A stretch of 64,000 bases of DNA from Roseovarius indicus (GTDB taxonomy: Bacteria > Pseudomonadota > Alphaproteobacteria > Rhodobacterales > Rhodobacteraceae), in contig NZ_CP031598.1 of NCBI RefSeq assembly GCF_008728195.1, positions 3,100,001-3,164,000 on the forward strand. The letters are read 5' to 3'. The notes below the pieces were generated by a model that searched no databases, had not been told where the DNA came from, and saw only the letters and a list, made by a program, of their open reading frames with translations. The translations under genes and the position numbers were made by a program. Within the stretch, counting starts at the first letter, position 1; each line of letters opens with the position of its first letter. Shown piece after piece: positions 1 to 7,992 of the stretch.

Positions 1-447
1 CATGAGATAGACGTAGAGGGCGTCGATATCCTCGCGAGACACCGCATGGTAGGAGGTGTAGGGCATGGCCGGATAGAGCCGCCGCTCGCCGGGCGCGATA
101 CCGTAGACCATCGCGCGATAGAGATCGTCGGGTGAATAGTCGCCGATACCGTGGGTCTCTGACGGGGTGATGTTGGTGCCGTAGACCGTGCCCATGGGCG
201 TTTCCATCGGCGTGCCCCCGGCAAGCGCCAGCCCATCCTCGCTCTCGTGGCAGGCGGCGCAATCGCCGGCCTTGGCGACGTATTCGCCCAGCGCAACCAT
301 CTCGGCCCTTGCCTCGTCATCCAGCGCCTCGAGATCGCGGCTGGCCGGGGGCACGGGCCCGGCCCCGGTGAACCCGAAAAAGATGACCACGGCAACGATG
401 ACGCCAAGCAGAACGAGCCCGGCCAGGACGCGAAACAGGGTGCGCAT
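1..447 (-). CDS. Membrane-anchored cytochrome c, partial (C-terminus beyond the left edge)
   Basis: About 149 residues are visible, read from ATG at 447 to the window edge. An N-terminal hydrophobic anchor (about residues 5-26) is followed by one c-type heme site CAACH at residues 63-67 and a typical class I cytochrome segment (GTNITPSETHGIGDYS...). This places the heme domain in the periplasm. The start overlaps the stop of the 2Fe-2S subunit gene by one base (TGATG), so it is the third gene of the molybdenum-hydroxylase operon. By analogy with membrane-linked aldehyde and isoquinoline oxidoreductases, it probably carries electrons from the enzyme to the respiratory chain (inference). Further heme sites may lie outside the window. 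Confidence 0.85.
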   Translation of the reverse strand, partial: MRTLFRVLAGLVLLGVIVAVVIFFGFTGAGPVPPASRDLEALDDEARAEMVALGEYVAKAGDCAACHESEDGLALAGGTPMETPMGTVYGTNITPSETHGIGDYSPDDLYRAMVYGIAPGERRLYPAMPYTSYHAVSREDIDALYVYLM

Positions 448-1007
448 CAGCTTCCCTCCGCCCGGCCGTCGCCGCTCGTCAGGCCGGGTGTCGCAAGGAT
501 CACGTCGCGTGTCGCCTCGAGGTAGCGGACATAGCCGGTGCAGCGGCAGATGTTTTCGTTCAGCGCCTCCAGCACGACGCCCTCGACGTCTTCCGCCGGC
601 ACGGGATCGACTTCCAGCCGCTCGACCAGGGCCTGCGCCGCGGCGACGAAGCCGGGCGTGCAATAGGAGCACTGGAAGGAGAAGTGATCGAGAAACGCCT
701 GCTGAACCGGCGTCACCGCGGTGACATTGCCGTCCGCATCATGCTCGGCATGCCCTTCGACGGTCCTGAACGCGCGTCCGTCGGCCCAGGCCACACCGGT
801 GACACAGGCCGGCACCACCCGGGCGCCCCGTGGGCCGTCATGGATGACGGCGCAGGCGCGGCAGACCCCCTGCCCGCAGCCATAGCGCGTGCCGGTCAGG
901 TTGAGGTATTCCTGCAGGAACTCCAGCAGCATCAGGTCTTCGGGCACCTCCACCGGCTCGGTCTCGGTGCCGTTGATCGTCATGGAAACGGTCATCATGG
1001 CGCTCAT
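447..1007 (-). CDS. 2Fe-2S subunit of a molybdenum hydroxylase (aldehyde / isoquinoline oxidoreductase type)
   Basis: 186 aa. The N-terminal plant-type ferredoxin domain shows GCGQGVCRAC (about residues 43-52) with the fourth ligand in VPACV. The C-terminal helical domain has the second cluster motif CSYC ... NICRCTGY (about residues 113-155). This two-cluster layout is that of XdhC/IorA/CoxS-type small subunits. It passes electrons from the molybdopterin subunit to the cytochrome encoded next. The start overlaps the stop of the large-subunit gene by 4 bases (ATGA) and has an AGGAGG ribosome site 6-7 bases upstream. It has no export signal and probably travels folded with the Tat-bearing large subunit (inference). 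Confidence 0.92.
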   Translation of the reverse strand: MSAMMTVSMTINGTETEPVEVPEDLMLLEFLQEYLNLTGTRYGCGQGVCRACAVIHDGPRGARVVPACVTGVAWADGRAFRTVEGHAEHDADGNVTAVTPVQQAFLDHFSFQCSYCTPGFVAAAQALVERLEVDPVPAEDVEGVVLEALNENICRCTGYVRYLEATRDVILATPGLTSGDGRAEGS

Positions 1008-3814
1008 GCCGTGACCTCCTTAATCCTTTCGGGCGTGATCGGCGTGCGGTCGAACCTGTGGCCGATGGCGTGATGCACGGCATTGCCGATCGCCGCCACC
1101 ACCGGGATCATCACCACCTCCGCAATCCCCTTCGGCGGGTCGGTGGGCGACAGGGGCTCGAGCACCGTGGCGCTTTGCGCCCAGACCGCGACATCCTCGG
1201 CGCGGGGCAGACGGTAGCGGCTGAAGTTCCAGGTGCCGTTGCCGGGCCCGTCTTCATAAGGCGGCATCTCTTCGTAGAGCGCGTGGCCGATGCCCATGGC
1301 GATGCCGCCCTGTATCTGCCCCGAGACCAGCTCCGGCACGATCTGCCGGCCGCATTCCAGCCAGGACCGGTGGTTGAGCACCTTGACCTCTCCCGAACCG
1401 GGATTGACCGAAAGCTCCACCAGCGTCGCGCAGGGCGCATAGTAGGTGACGGCGGCATTGTTGCGCTGCGTGGGCGGGTATTCGACACGCTGGCGCGGTT
1501 GGAAGGCATAGCCCCCATCGGTCATGGCCGCCCGCTTCCCGGAATCGGCCCCCTCGCCCCAGCGGACGGAAAGCGCGTCGATCGGAGCCTCGAACCGCTC
1601 GCCCTCGACCTCGAATTCCGCCCGGGCCCAGGCCCAGCGATTGAACGTGTGCACCGTGACGCCGGTGATGTAACCCCGCTCGTGGGCGCGGCGCGCCAGG
1701 TCTTCCAGCGGAAGCGGGTTCAGCCCGCCGGCCACCAGGTGCCCGTCGCGCCACTCCGCCTCTTCCCGGCGCACGTGCAACGGGCCCGCCTGCCCGCCCC
1801 CGATACCTTCGCGCCAGAAGCTGAGAGCGGCTTTCCACAGGCCCAGTTCGAACAGCAGCCGCGCCGCTTCCGTGGTGGCGTGGGTGAAGTAATAGGCAGA
1901 GTTCGAGGCGCTGCGGGGCGACGTGATGCGCGGCACCCAGCGGGGGTTTTCCGCCAGCCTGTCCTGCGTGTCCTGGCTCATCGTGTACGGTTCGTTATTG
2001 GCCTCCAGCGGCAGGCTGGGCCAATCCGTGACGGCGAAATCGACGCTGTCGGCCGGCTTGCCAAGATGCGCTTCGGTCACCAGCATCTGCGACGTGGTCG
2101 CACCGCAGCCGATTTCCGAGGCCACGTGCCGCATGTGCAGGTGGCCGTCTGGCGAGAGCTCGAGCTGCACGAGAGCCGCCTCCGCCCCGGTGCCGTAATC
2201 CTTCTGCACGCAGGAGAAGCCGACACCGTAGCGATAGCCAGGGTTCTCGGCCTCGAACGCCTTCTTTTTCTCGGCACGTTCGGTCCAGATCGGGTCGGCC
2301 GCAGCGGCTTCGAGCATTTCGGCGGCCCGAAGATGCCCGCCCGGAATGGCGCCCTGGGTGTTCTTGTTGCCGGTCCGGAAGGCGTTGATCCGGCGCAGCT
2401 CGATCGGGTCGCGCCCCAGATCCTCTGCCACCTCGTCGACCATCAGTTCCATCGCGACCATGCTTTGCAGCGTGCCGTAGCCGCGCATCGAACCGGCGGT
2501 GGGCGCCCGCGAGGCATCGACCTGCACGGCGAGATCGCTTTTCGGCAGGTAGTAGATGGATTGCAGCGCCGTCGCGGACACCTGACCGACCGACGGGCTG
2601 AAATTCATCACCCCGCCGCCATCGGCCCGCTGGTCGGCGGCCAGGCTGCGAAACTCGCCCGTCTCGCGGTCGACGGCGAGCGTGATATCGGTATCGAACG
2701 GATGGCGCTTCAGCGCGCTTTGGAAATGCTCCCACCGGTCGAGCGCCAGTCGCACCGGGCGCCCGTCGCCGTAGAGGGCCGCCATGGCGACGTAATAGGG
2801 ATGAACGTGGTGTTCTTTCTGGCCATAGCCCACGGTGTAGCCGGGATGAAAACGCAGCTCGGTCAGATCGAAACGGCTGGCGCTGACCATTCTTTCGATG
2901 TGGTCGGCATTGGTCCAGGGCGACTGGGTGCCCGTCACCACGTGAAGGCGGCCCGTGGCCGTATCGTACCACGCGTTGCCGTTATCGGGCTCGAGCGCCG
3001 CGGGATCGACATATTGCGAGCGATACTTGCGGCGGTAGACATTCCAGCCTTCGGGGGGATTTTCCAGCTCAGACCGCAACTCACCGGCCAGGGCCATGGC
3101 CTTGCCGCCGACATCGCCTTCGCTGTCCTCGTCCGGCCAATCCGCCTCGCCGTTTTCGAACCCGGCGAAGATCGTGCCGTTCTTGAGGGGCGAGAAACGA
3201 TCCTCGGCCTCCCGCGTCTTCCCGCCGATCCGGACGTAACGGGTGGCGCCATAGGGCGTGCGCGCCGGCGGCTCGGCCGCATCGCCCCAGACCAGCGCGT
3301 CCTCGTTGAACTTGAACCTTGTCCGCGCCGCGCGAAACCGCGCGTAGTCGTGGTAAACCAACAGCGCCACGGGCTGCCCCAGGTAGGCCGGCACGTTGCC
3401 CTGCTCAAGAAAGAACGCCCCGTAGAAGTCCGGCTCGACCATCTCGACGCCATCGTTGCGCAGCGTCTCTGCCGTCACGACGGCGTCAGGGCGCAGCTCT
3501 TCGCCAAGCGGGTCGAGCGTCACGCCCTCGAAGACCCGATCCGCCCGAGGCACCCGTATGAGAAAGGCGTGCGCCTGTTCGTCCGGCCAGTCGGGCATGT
3601 CTTTGGCCCGGATATCGACCGCAAAGACCTTGTCCCCGGTCACCTTGGGAATGCCGTCCTGGCGAAAGCGGACATTGCCGTTTTCACGCCATCCGGGCGG
3701 CTGGGTCTGTCGCTCGGTCTGAAGCCCGGCCAAGGCTTGGTGAAGCGGGGTCACGCTGACTGCCACGGCAGTCGCGCCCCCTTTCAGGAATCCCCGTCGC
3801 GACAAATGGTTCAT
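1004..3814 (-). CDS. Molybdopterin-binding large subunit, xanthine dehydrogenase/aldehyde oxidase family, Tat-exported
   Basis: 936 aa. ATG 3814 is chosen because GGAGG lies 5 bases upstream and the protein then opens with a twin-arginine signal, SRRGFLKG at residues 5-12, before a hydrophobic stretch. An in-frame extension to 3853 adds unconserved residues. The body has the family's substrate and cofactor features, for example SMRGYGTLQSMVAMELMVDEVA, and a late GGIAMGIGHALYEEM segment near the molybdenum site. Length and Tat signal fit IorB-like periplasmic enzymes that oxidise aldehydes or N-heterocycles. The substrate cannot be told from sequence. No maturation gene (XdhC-like) is visible nearby. 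Confidence 0.9.
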   Translation of the reverse strand: MNHLSRRGFLKGGATAVAVSVTPLHQALAGLQTERQTQPPGWRENGNVRFRQDGIPKVTGDKVFAVDIRAKDMPDWPDEQAHAFLIRVPRADRVFEGVTLDPLGEELRPDAVVTAETLRNDGVEMVEPDFYGAFFLEQGNVPAYLGQPVALLVYHDYARFRAARTRFKFNEDALVWGDAAEPPARTPYGATRYVRIGGKTREAEDRFSPLKNGTIFAGFENGEADWPDEDSEGDVGGKAMALAGELRSELENPPEGWNVYRRKYRSQYVDPAALEPDNGNAWYDTATGRLHVVTGTQSPWTNADHIERMVSASRFDLTELRFHPGYTVGYGQKEHHVHPYYVAMAALYGDGRPVRLALDRWEHFQSALKRHPFDTDITLAVDRETGEFRSLAADQRADGGGVMNFSPSVGQVSATALQSIYYLPKSDLAVQVDASRAPTAGSMRGYGTLQSMVAMELMVDEVAEDLGRDPIELRRINAFRTGNKNTQGAIPGGHLRAAEMLEAAAADPIWTERAEKKKAFEAENPGYRYGVGFSCVQKDYGTGAEAALVQLELSPDGHLHMRHVASEIGCGATTSQMLVTEAHLGKPADSVDFAVTDWPSLPLEANNEPYTMSQDTQDRLAENPRWVPRITSPRSASNSAYYFTHATTEAARLLFELGLWKAALSFWREGIGGGQAGPLHVRREEAEWRDGHLVAGGLNPLPLEDLARRAHERGYITGVTVHTFNRWAWARAEFEVEGERFEAPIDALSVRWGEGADSGKRAAMTDGGYAFQPRQRVEYPPTQRNNAAVTYYAPCATLVELSVNPGSGEVKVLNHRSWLECGRQIVPELVSGQIQGGIAMGIGHALYEEMPPYEDGPGNGTWNFSRYRLPRAEDVAVWAQSATVLEPLSPTDPPKGIAEVVMIPVVAAIGNAVHHAIGHRFDRTPITPERIKEVTA

Positions 3815-3907
3815 GAGTGCCTCCACTACCTCAACGCGCAGGCTTTCGATCACGTTCCATGTTGATTGAAGGACTGGCCCTTGAAGCCGTTCAAGAAGAT
3901 CGGAAGG

Positions 3908-5458
3908 TCAGTCGTCTCGGGAACCGGCGGGAGACGACCCGCCGGCACTGACGATCCGCTCCCAAACCGCCTTGGCCACGATTTCTCTGTCGCCCGAGGC
4001 CTCTACCCTCTGCCAGTCAATCGGGCCCGTATCCTTTTCCACCTGCTTGCGCACCACGGACGCGTCGGCGTCAGAGGCGTCGCCTTCCCTTGCATCAACC
4101 CTGCGCGTCAATGCCTCCACAGGCGCGTCGAGCCAGATGCCCGTGAACGGCACCCCTGCCTGCGCGGCCAGGTCTCGTGCGTGTGTCCTCTCGACCGGGG
4201 TCAGGAAGGTGGCATCGAGGATGACGCTCTGCCCGGTCGCCAGAACGGCCGCCGCCCGCGCCGCGAGACGATCGTACACGGCATCGGACGCGGCCGCCGT
4301 ATAAGCGCTCTCCGGCAAGCGGTCTTTCGGGGCTACGCCGGCAAGCGACTTGCGCTCCAGGTCGCTCCGCAGATGCACGGCCCCCGGCATCCGGCCGATC
4401 TGCGGCGCCAGGCGCCGGCCGATCGTCGACTTGCCGGATCCGGACATTCCGCCGATCGCCACGAGCCGTGCCTCGCAAGGCTCCAGCGCGGCCAGGCCCG
4501 TCTCGAGATACCCCCGGGCCTGTGCCCGAACCTCCTCTCGCTCACCGGCACCGGTTTGCACCGCCACCATCGCCCGGATACCGGCGCGCAACGCCACAAA
4601 GAGAGGAAGCGCGGCCAGCCCCTCATCCTGCCGCCCCCCATTTGTATGCAGCCACGCGTTCAGGACGATATTCGCCTGCCGGCCGAGGCCCCGGTTCAGC
4701 AGGTCCATGACCAGAAAGGCCAGGTCATAGAGCACGTCGCAGGTGCCCAGCTCCTCGTCGAACTCGAGCGCATCGAAAAGAACCGGCCGGCCGTCGATCA
4801 GCACGAGATTGTGCAGATGCAAATCGCCGTGGCAGCGCCGAAGATGCCCCCCGGCAGCCCGCTCCCGCAAAAGCGCCGCGACCCGGCCGAACTCGGCCTT
4901 TGTCATCGTGATGAACGCATCCGCCTCGCTGCCGCCAAGCTCATCGCCCATCGCCCCGAACGCGGTCTCCAGCTCCTCGATGATCGCCTGTATCCGGTCG
5001 GCGCCGTCGCCCTCGCGCAAAGGCGCATCGGCGTGGTAATCCGCGATGGCTCGGCCCAGGTCATCCGCCAGCGCATCGCTCAATTCGCCGCGTGCGGCCA
5101 CGGCCGAAAGCTCATTCTCCTTCGGGAAACGCCACATCCGCAGCACCCATTCCACCGGGGCCCCCGGCCCGTCCAGCTCCAGACGGTCGCCGTCACGCGT
5201 CACCGCCACGACATCGCGATAGATCTGCGGTGCGCCCGGCCGGTTCAGGTCCAGTTCGCGGCGCAGCATCCTTTCGCGCGTCTCAAGCGCGGTGAAATCG
5301 AGGTAATCATAGCGGACGGCCTTCTTGATCTTCAGGGCCGTATCGCCCTGCAGGAAGACATGCGCGCCATGCGTTTCGACGTGATCGCACCGACCACCGC
5401 CCTCACCCTCGTGACGGCCGAGAAAGGCGATCACCTCGTCCTGTGTGTCTTCTGCCAT
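3908..5458 (-). CDS. Fused APH-like kinase domain and P-loop kinase domain
   Basis: 516 aa from ATG 5458, which has GGAG 7 bases upstream; an in-frame TTG at 5476 is the alternative. The N-terminal half resembles aminoglycoside/choline phosphotransferases: catalytic loop HGDLHLHN followed by LFDALEFD. The C-terminal half begins with a Walker A motif GGMSGSGKSTIGRRLA and looks like a small-molecule kinase of the gluconate kinase/zeta-toxin type. This architecture is widespread and often annotated as bifunctional aminoglycoside phosphotransferase/ATP-binding protein; true substrates are unknown and antibiotic resistance should not be assumed. It follows the receiver-like gene by 18 bases and is probably co-transcribed with it. 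Confidence 0.85.
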   Translation of the reverse strand: MAEDTQDEVIAFLGRHEGEGGGRCDHVETHGAHVFLQGDTALKIKKAVRYDYLDFTALETRERMLRRELDLNRPGAPQIYRDVVAVTRDGDRLELDGPGAPVEWVLRMWRFPKENELSAVAARGELSDALADDLGRAIADYHADAPLREGDGADRIQAIIEELETAFGAMGDELGGSEADAFITMTKAEFGRVAALLRERAAGGHLRRCHGDLHLHNLVLIDGRPVLFDALEFDEELGTCDVLYDLAFLVMDLLNRGLGRQANIVLNAWLHTNGGRQDEGLAALPLFVALRAGIRAMVAVQTGAGEREEVRAQARGYLETGLAALEPCEARLVAIGGMSGSGKSTIGRRLAPQIGRMPGAVHLRSDLERKSLAGVAPKDRLPESAYTAAASDAVYDRLAARAAAVLATGQSVILDATFLTPVERTHARDLAAQAGVPFTGIWLDAPVEALTRRVDAREGDASDADASVVRKQVEKDTGPIDWQRVEASGDREIVAKAVWERIVSAGGSSPAGSRDD

Positions 5459-5476
5459 GCCAATGCTCCGCGACAA

Positions 5477-5893
5477 TCAGGATTGGGGCCTCATGACGTC
5501 TCCGCAAGGTCCTTCGACGCCTCCCTGCGATATTTTCCCGGTCAGCATATCGAACGCGCTGAGAAAGCAAGTATCGCTGAAAGGTTTCTCGATAAGATGA
5601 CACCCCCCCTGCGCCCCGGAAAGATGCTCCGGCAACGCCATGTCATCTGCAAGCAGCAGAACCGGACAGGCATTGCCGGCAAGCCGGGTGGCGATGGCCA
5701 GGGAGGCATCCCGCTCTGCCAGCCCGATGTCGAGAACACCGGCATCCGGAACGGCAATGTCGATGCTCCGCTCGGCCAGTTCGGCCGTCTCGCAGACGAT
5801 CACCGGATCGCATCCACGCGCCTCCAGGATCGATGCCAGGTCAAGGGCGACGACGCTTTGGTTTTCGAGGATCAGGACTCTGAGCGAGGACAT
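5477..5893 (-). CDS. Single-domain receiver-like (CheY-fold) protein, partly degenerate
   Basis: 138 aa. The pattern VLILEN...VLDIG...PVLLLADD...IEKPF matches a response-regulator receiver: D55 would be the phosphoacceptor and K103 the conserved lysine. The acidic pair is reduced to E10-N11, and the Thr/Ser that normally follows strand 4 is alanine (A82). It is a stand-alone domain with no DNA-binding output. No partner histidine kinase is in the window. The reading frame ends 18 bases before the APH/P-loop kinase gene. Signalling by phosphorylation is plausible but the substitutions leave room for a pseudo-receiver role. Confidence 0.75.
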   Translation of the reverse strand: MSSLRVLILENQSVVALDLASILEARGCDPVIVCETAELAERSIDIAVPDAGVLDIGLAERDASLAIATRLAGNACPVLLLADDMALPEHLSGAQGGCHLIEKPFSDTCFLSAFDMLTGKISQGGVEGPCGDVMRPQS

Positions 5894-6019
5894 GGAATTT
5901 CCTTTCTCCCGGTCTTCGTCTCTAAAAGGTAATCAGTGTTCCCGGCTGCACCTAACGAAACGACCTCCGACTGCGCTGGTTTCCGCTCGGCCGCATTCCG
6001 CGGGCCGCGCCCCGTTGAT

Positions 6020-6045
6020 GGAACATCGCCACGCCAGAGAAGGTT
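6020..6045 (+). promoter_or_regulatory. Candidate EcfG-type stress promoter for the 89-aa gene
   Basis: GGAAC at 6020-6024, a 17-base spacer, then GGTT at 6042-6045, 20 bases before the start codon at 6066. Alphaproteobacterial general-stress sigma factors (EcfG family) recognise GGAAC-N16/17-CGTT; this site differs at the first base of the -10 element. Several other genes of this cluster carry the same pattern. Confidence 0.55.
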
Positions 6046-6065
6046 GGGGGTGAAAGGAAAGGCCC

Positions 6066-6335
6066 ATGTCAGACACCCCCGACATCACGAGACTGAAGGC
6101 AAGCCACGGCGACTGGATCGGCCCGGAGGAACTTCACGACATCCTCGCGGAAGAGGGATACTCCGCCGGCACGCGCGAGCAGTACCTCAAGTCGATCCTG
6201 ACCGAGCTGAGCAAGATTGAATCCGATCCCGCGGATAACAGGGAAAAGCGTGAAGCCCTGATGCGGGAGGTGCGGAACATCCTGTCACAGGAACAGGGCA
6301 AGCAGGGTCAGACCCCACTGTCGGACGACGTCTGA
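6066..6335 (+). CDS. Small hydrophilic protein of unknown function
   Basis: 89 aa, soluble, charged, predicted mostly helical (long Lys/Glu-rich stretch after residue 40). No family is recognised. ATG 6066 has AAAGGA upstream with acceptable spacing. It stands alone on the plus strand between two minus-strand genes and has its own GGAAC-type promoter candidate, which groups it with the neighbouring stress genes. Its position divergent from the receiver gene may only reflect shared intergenic space. Function unknown. Confidence 0.7.
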   Translation: MSDTPDITRLKASHGDWIGPEELHDILAEEGYSAGTREQYLKSILTELSKIESDPADNREKREALMREVRNILSQEQGKQGQTPLSDDV

Positions 6336-6395
6336 GGCGCCTCGGGCTACGCCAGCCGGTCAATCAACGGCAGAGCCCATCCCTTCGGAATTCGT

Positions 6396-6434
6396 AAAAA
6401 AACCCGGCCGGGCCGCCTATCGCGACCCGGCCGG
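6396..6434 (-). terminator. Rho-independent terminator of sodC
   Basis: On the minus strand a 9-bp GC stem (6426-6434 pairing with 6404-6412, 13-base loop) is followed by seven T residues (6402-6396). It starts about 10 bases after the sodC stop. It also separates sodC from the convergent 89-aa gene. Confidence 0.85.
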
Positions 6435-6444
6435 ATAGCAACCA

Positions 6445-7008
6445 TCACTCGATGACCGCACAGGCGATCCGTTCACCGGCGTCGCCGGACGGTTGGCTTT
6501 CGTAGTCGTCCGCCCCGCCATGGATGACGATGGCGCGGCCCGAAACATCGGCCTCGCCGCCAATCGACACGGCGGTGTTCAGAACCTGCGCGATCAGCTT
6601 GCCGTCTGCCGAAACATACTGGTTCGGCATGTCGCCGCTATGCGCGCCGCCTTCGACCAGCAGGCCGTGCTCGGTGTCACCGGCGTTGAAATGCCCGCCT
6701 GCGGATTTGAACCCGCTCTCGACATCGCACACCCCTTTCTCGTGGATGTGAAACCCGTGCCAGCTATCGGCCGGCAGGTTCTGCAGGTCGACCTCGATCA
6801 GCACGCCGGCGGGGGTGCCGGTCAGCGTGCCGGTGCCGATCTCCTCGCCCTCGGCAGAGGTAAAGGTGATGTCCTTCTCGGGCATCTCCGCCCCGCTACT
6901 CTGCGCCACGGCCATGGGCGCCGCCACGCCCAGGCACAGGGCGCCGGCGGCGGCCGCCGTCCAGAGGCGGCGGGTCGATGCGGCATGGGTTGAGGGATGA
7001 TGAGTCAT
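6445..7008 (-). CDS. sodC: Periplasmic Cu/Zn superoxide dismutase
   Basis: 187 aa. A signal peptide (about residues 14-36, ending AVAQ) precedes the SodC fold. Copper/zinc ligand motifs are seen: GFHIHEKGVC and GGHFNAGDTEHG, then HGGADDYESQPSGDAGERIACAVIE at the C-terminus. The two cysteines (in GVCD and IACAV) form the usual intramolecular disulfide. It converts periplasmic superoxide to peroxide and oxygen. ATG 7008 sits 7 bases after AAAGGA; ATG 7014 touches that site and is less likely. A GGAAC-N17-GGTT promoter candidate lies at 7082-7107 and a strong terminator follows, so it appears to be a single-gene unit. Confidence 0.96.
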   Translation of the reverse strand: MTHHPSTHAASTRRLWTAAAAGALCLGVAAPMAVAQSSGAEMPEKDITFTSAEGEEIGTGTLTGTPAGVLIEVDLQNLPADSWHGFHIHEKGVCDVESGFKSAGGHFNAGDTEHGLLVEGGAHSGDMPNQYVSADGKLIAQVLNTAVSIGGEADVSGRAIVIHGGADDYESQPSGDAGERIACAVIE

Positions 7009-7081
7009 GATCATGTCCTTTCTCGGGCTTGGCCCGCCCCGCCGGTCTTCGGTCGGCGGCGCGGTGATCTACTCAGGGAAA

Positions 7082-7107
7082 AACCGACAGCCACCGGCAC
7101 ATGTTCC
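7082..7107 (-). promoter_or_regulatory. Candidate EcfG-type stress promoter for sodC
   Basis: Read on the minus strand: GGAAC (7107-7103), 17-base spacer, GGTT (7085-7082), about 75 bases before the sodC start. It matches the general-stress sigma pattern except for the first base of the -10 element. Confidence 0.55.
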
Positions 7108-7211
7108 AGACCGAAACGGGCGTGGCCCGCGCGGGCGCTCACTCGGCATGATTTGGCTGAGAGGGATATGCAGCGGAGCGCCCGCCAGGCGCCCCGGCCG
7201 CGAGAATGAAA

Positions 7212-7236
7212 CGGCGGGCGCGATGGGCGCCCGCCG
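7212..7236 (-). terminator. Terminator hairpin of the BON-domain gene
   Basis: Perfect 10-bp stem (7212-7221 with 7227-7236), five-base loop, followed on the minus strand by a short T-rich tract. It begins 7 bases after the stop of the BON gene. Confidence 0.75.
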
Positions 7237-7242
7237 AAGCGG

Positions 7243-7860
7243 TCAGGCCGCGGCCGGACCTACGCGGAGGTTGTTCTGAACATGGACCACGCCCGACACG
7301 CTGTCGGCACAGTCCTCGGCCGCGCGTTTGGCCCGGCGCGTGTCCACCGTGCCGTCAAGCGTGACCTCGCGGTCTTTCACGCCCACGCTGACCTCGGTGG
7401 CATCGACCTCCCGGTCGTCGGTCAACCGGTCGTTGACATCCTCCTCGATGCGAACGTCGGAACGGACATAGCTCTTGGGCCCGCGCCCGCGATGGTCGAC
7501 CTCGCGGCGTTGCCGGGCCGCATCATCGCCGAACCACGACGCCACCTCGTCTTCCGCGCGCGCAAGGAAGCCACGGTCCTCATAGCCGCGCGGTGCCCGG
7601 CGATACGCGTAATCCGACCCCCTGGGAGGGTAGCCCGGATACGCGGTCGGCAGGCCGGGCTCGGGCGACGGATAGACCGGGACCGGCCAGGGATAAGGGT
7701 AGCCCGCGACCGGGTGTCGTCCGGCCACGTAGGCGGCGGAATCCCATGGCCTGTCCAACTGTTCATCATAGCCGTAGGGGCCCGGACGCCTCTGACGGTA
7801 CTGGCGGGCCAGCTCGTCGCGGGCGTCCTGCTCGGTCAGGTCGTCTGATCTTCTGGACAT
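7243..7860 (-). CDS. BON-domain stress protein with Tyr/Pro/Gly-rich N-terminus
   Basis: 205 aa. The C-terminal third is a BON domain (DVRIEEDVNDRLTDD ... VTLDGTVDTRRAKRAAEDCADSVSGVVHVQNNL), a fold linked to phospholipid interaction and osmotic protection (OsmY-like). Ahead of it is an EDEVASWFGDDAARQRREVDHRGRGPKSY segment, common in alphaproteobacterial stress proteins, and a low-complexity region rich in Tyr, Pro and Gly (about residues 20-95). There is no signal peptide. AGGAGG precedes the ATG. A near-consensus GGAAC-N17-CGTT promoter is upstream, so stress induction is likely. Confidence 0.88.
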   Translation of the reverse strand: MSRRSDDLTEQDARDELARQYRQRRPGPYGYDEQLDRPWDSAAYVAGRHPVAGYPYPWPVPVYPSPEPGLPTAYPGYPPRGSDYAYRRAPRGYEDRGFLARAEDEVASWFGDDAARQRREVDHRGRGPKSYVRSDVRIEEDVNDRLTDDREVDATEVSVGVKDREVTLDGTVDTRRAKRAAEDCADSVSGVVHVQNNLRVGPAAA

Positions 7861-7921
7861 GGTGTCCTCCTTTCGCGGCGCGCCAGCAGTCTGGCGGCTC
7901 GCATTCGGGTTCCTGACAGAA

Positions 7922-7947
7922 AACGAAAACGGCCGCGCAGATGTTCC
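7922..7947 (-). promoter_or_regulatory. EcfG-type stress promoter for the BON gene (full match)
   Basis: Minus strand GGAAC (7947-7943), 17-base spacer, CGTT (7925-7922), about 62 bases before the start codon. This is an exact match to the consensus described for EcfG sigma factors. Confidence 0.65.
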
Positions 7948-7992
7948 TGTTCGACACCGCCTGAAACCGCGCGAACCAAGGCCGCGCCGGCC

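Noticed and set aside
1058..3865. 935-aa open frame on the plus strand opposite the molybdopterin subunit
   Set aside because: It mirrors a well-supported gene, has no recognisable domain, and is rich in Arg, His, Gly and Pro as expected from antisense GC-rich codons.
3890..3905. Small hairpin CTTGAA/TTCAAG downstream of the kinase gene as a terminator
   Set aside because: Only 6 bp, 4-base loop, and no T tract on the minus strand.
5917..5942. GGAAC upstream of the receiver gene as a stress promoter
   Set aside because: No NGTT at 16 or 17 bases; only GACG or AGAC.
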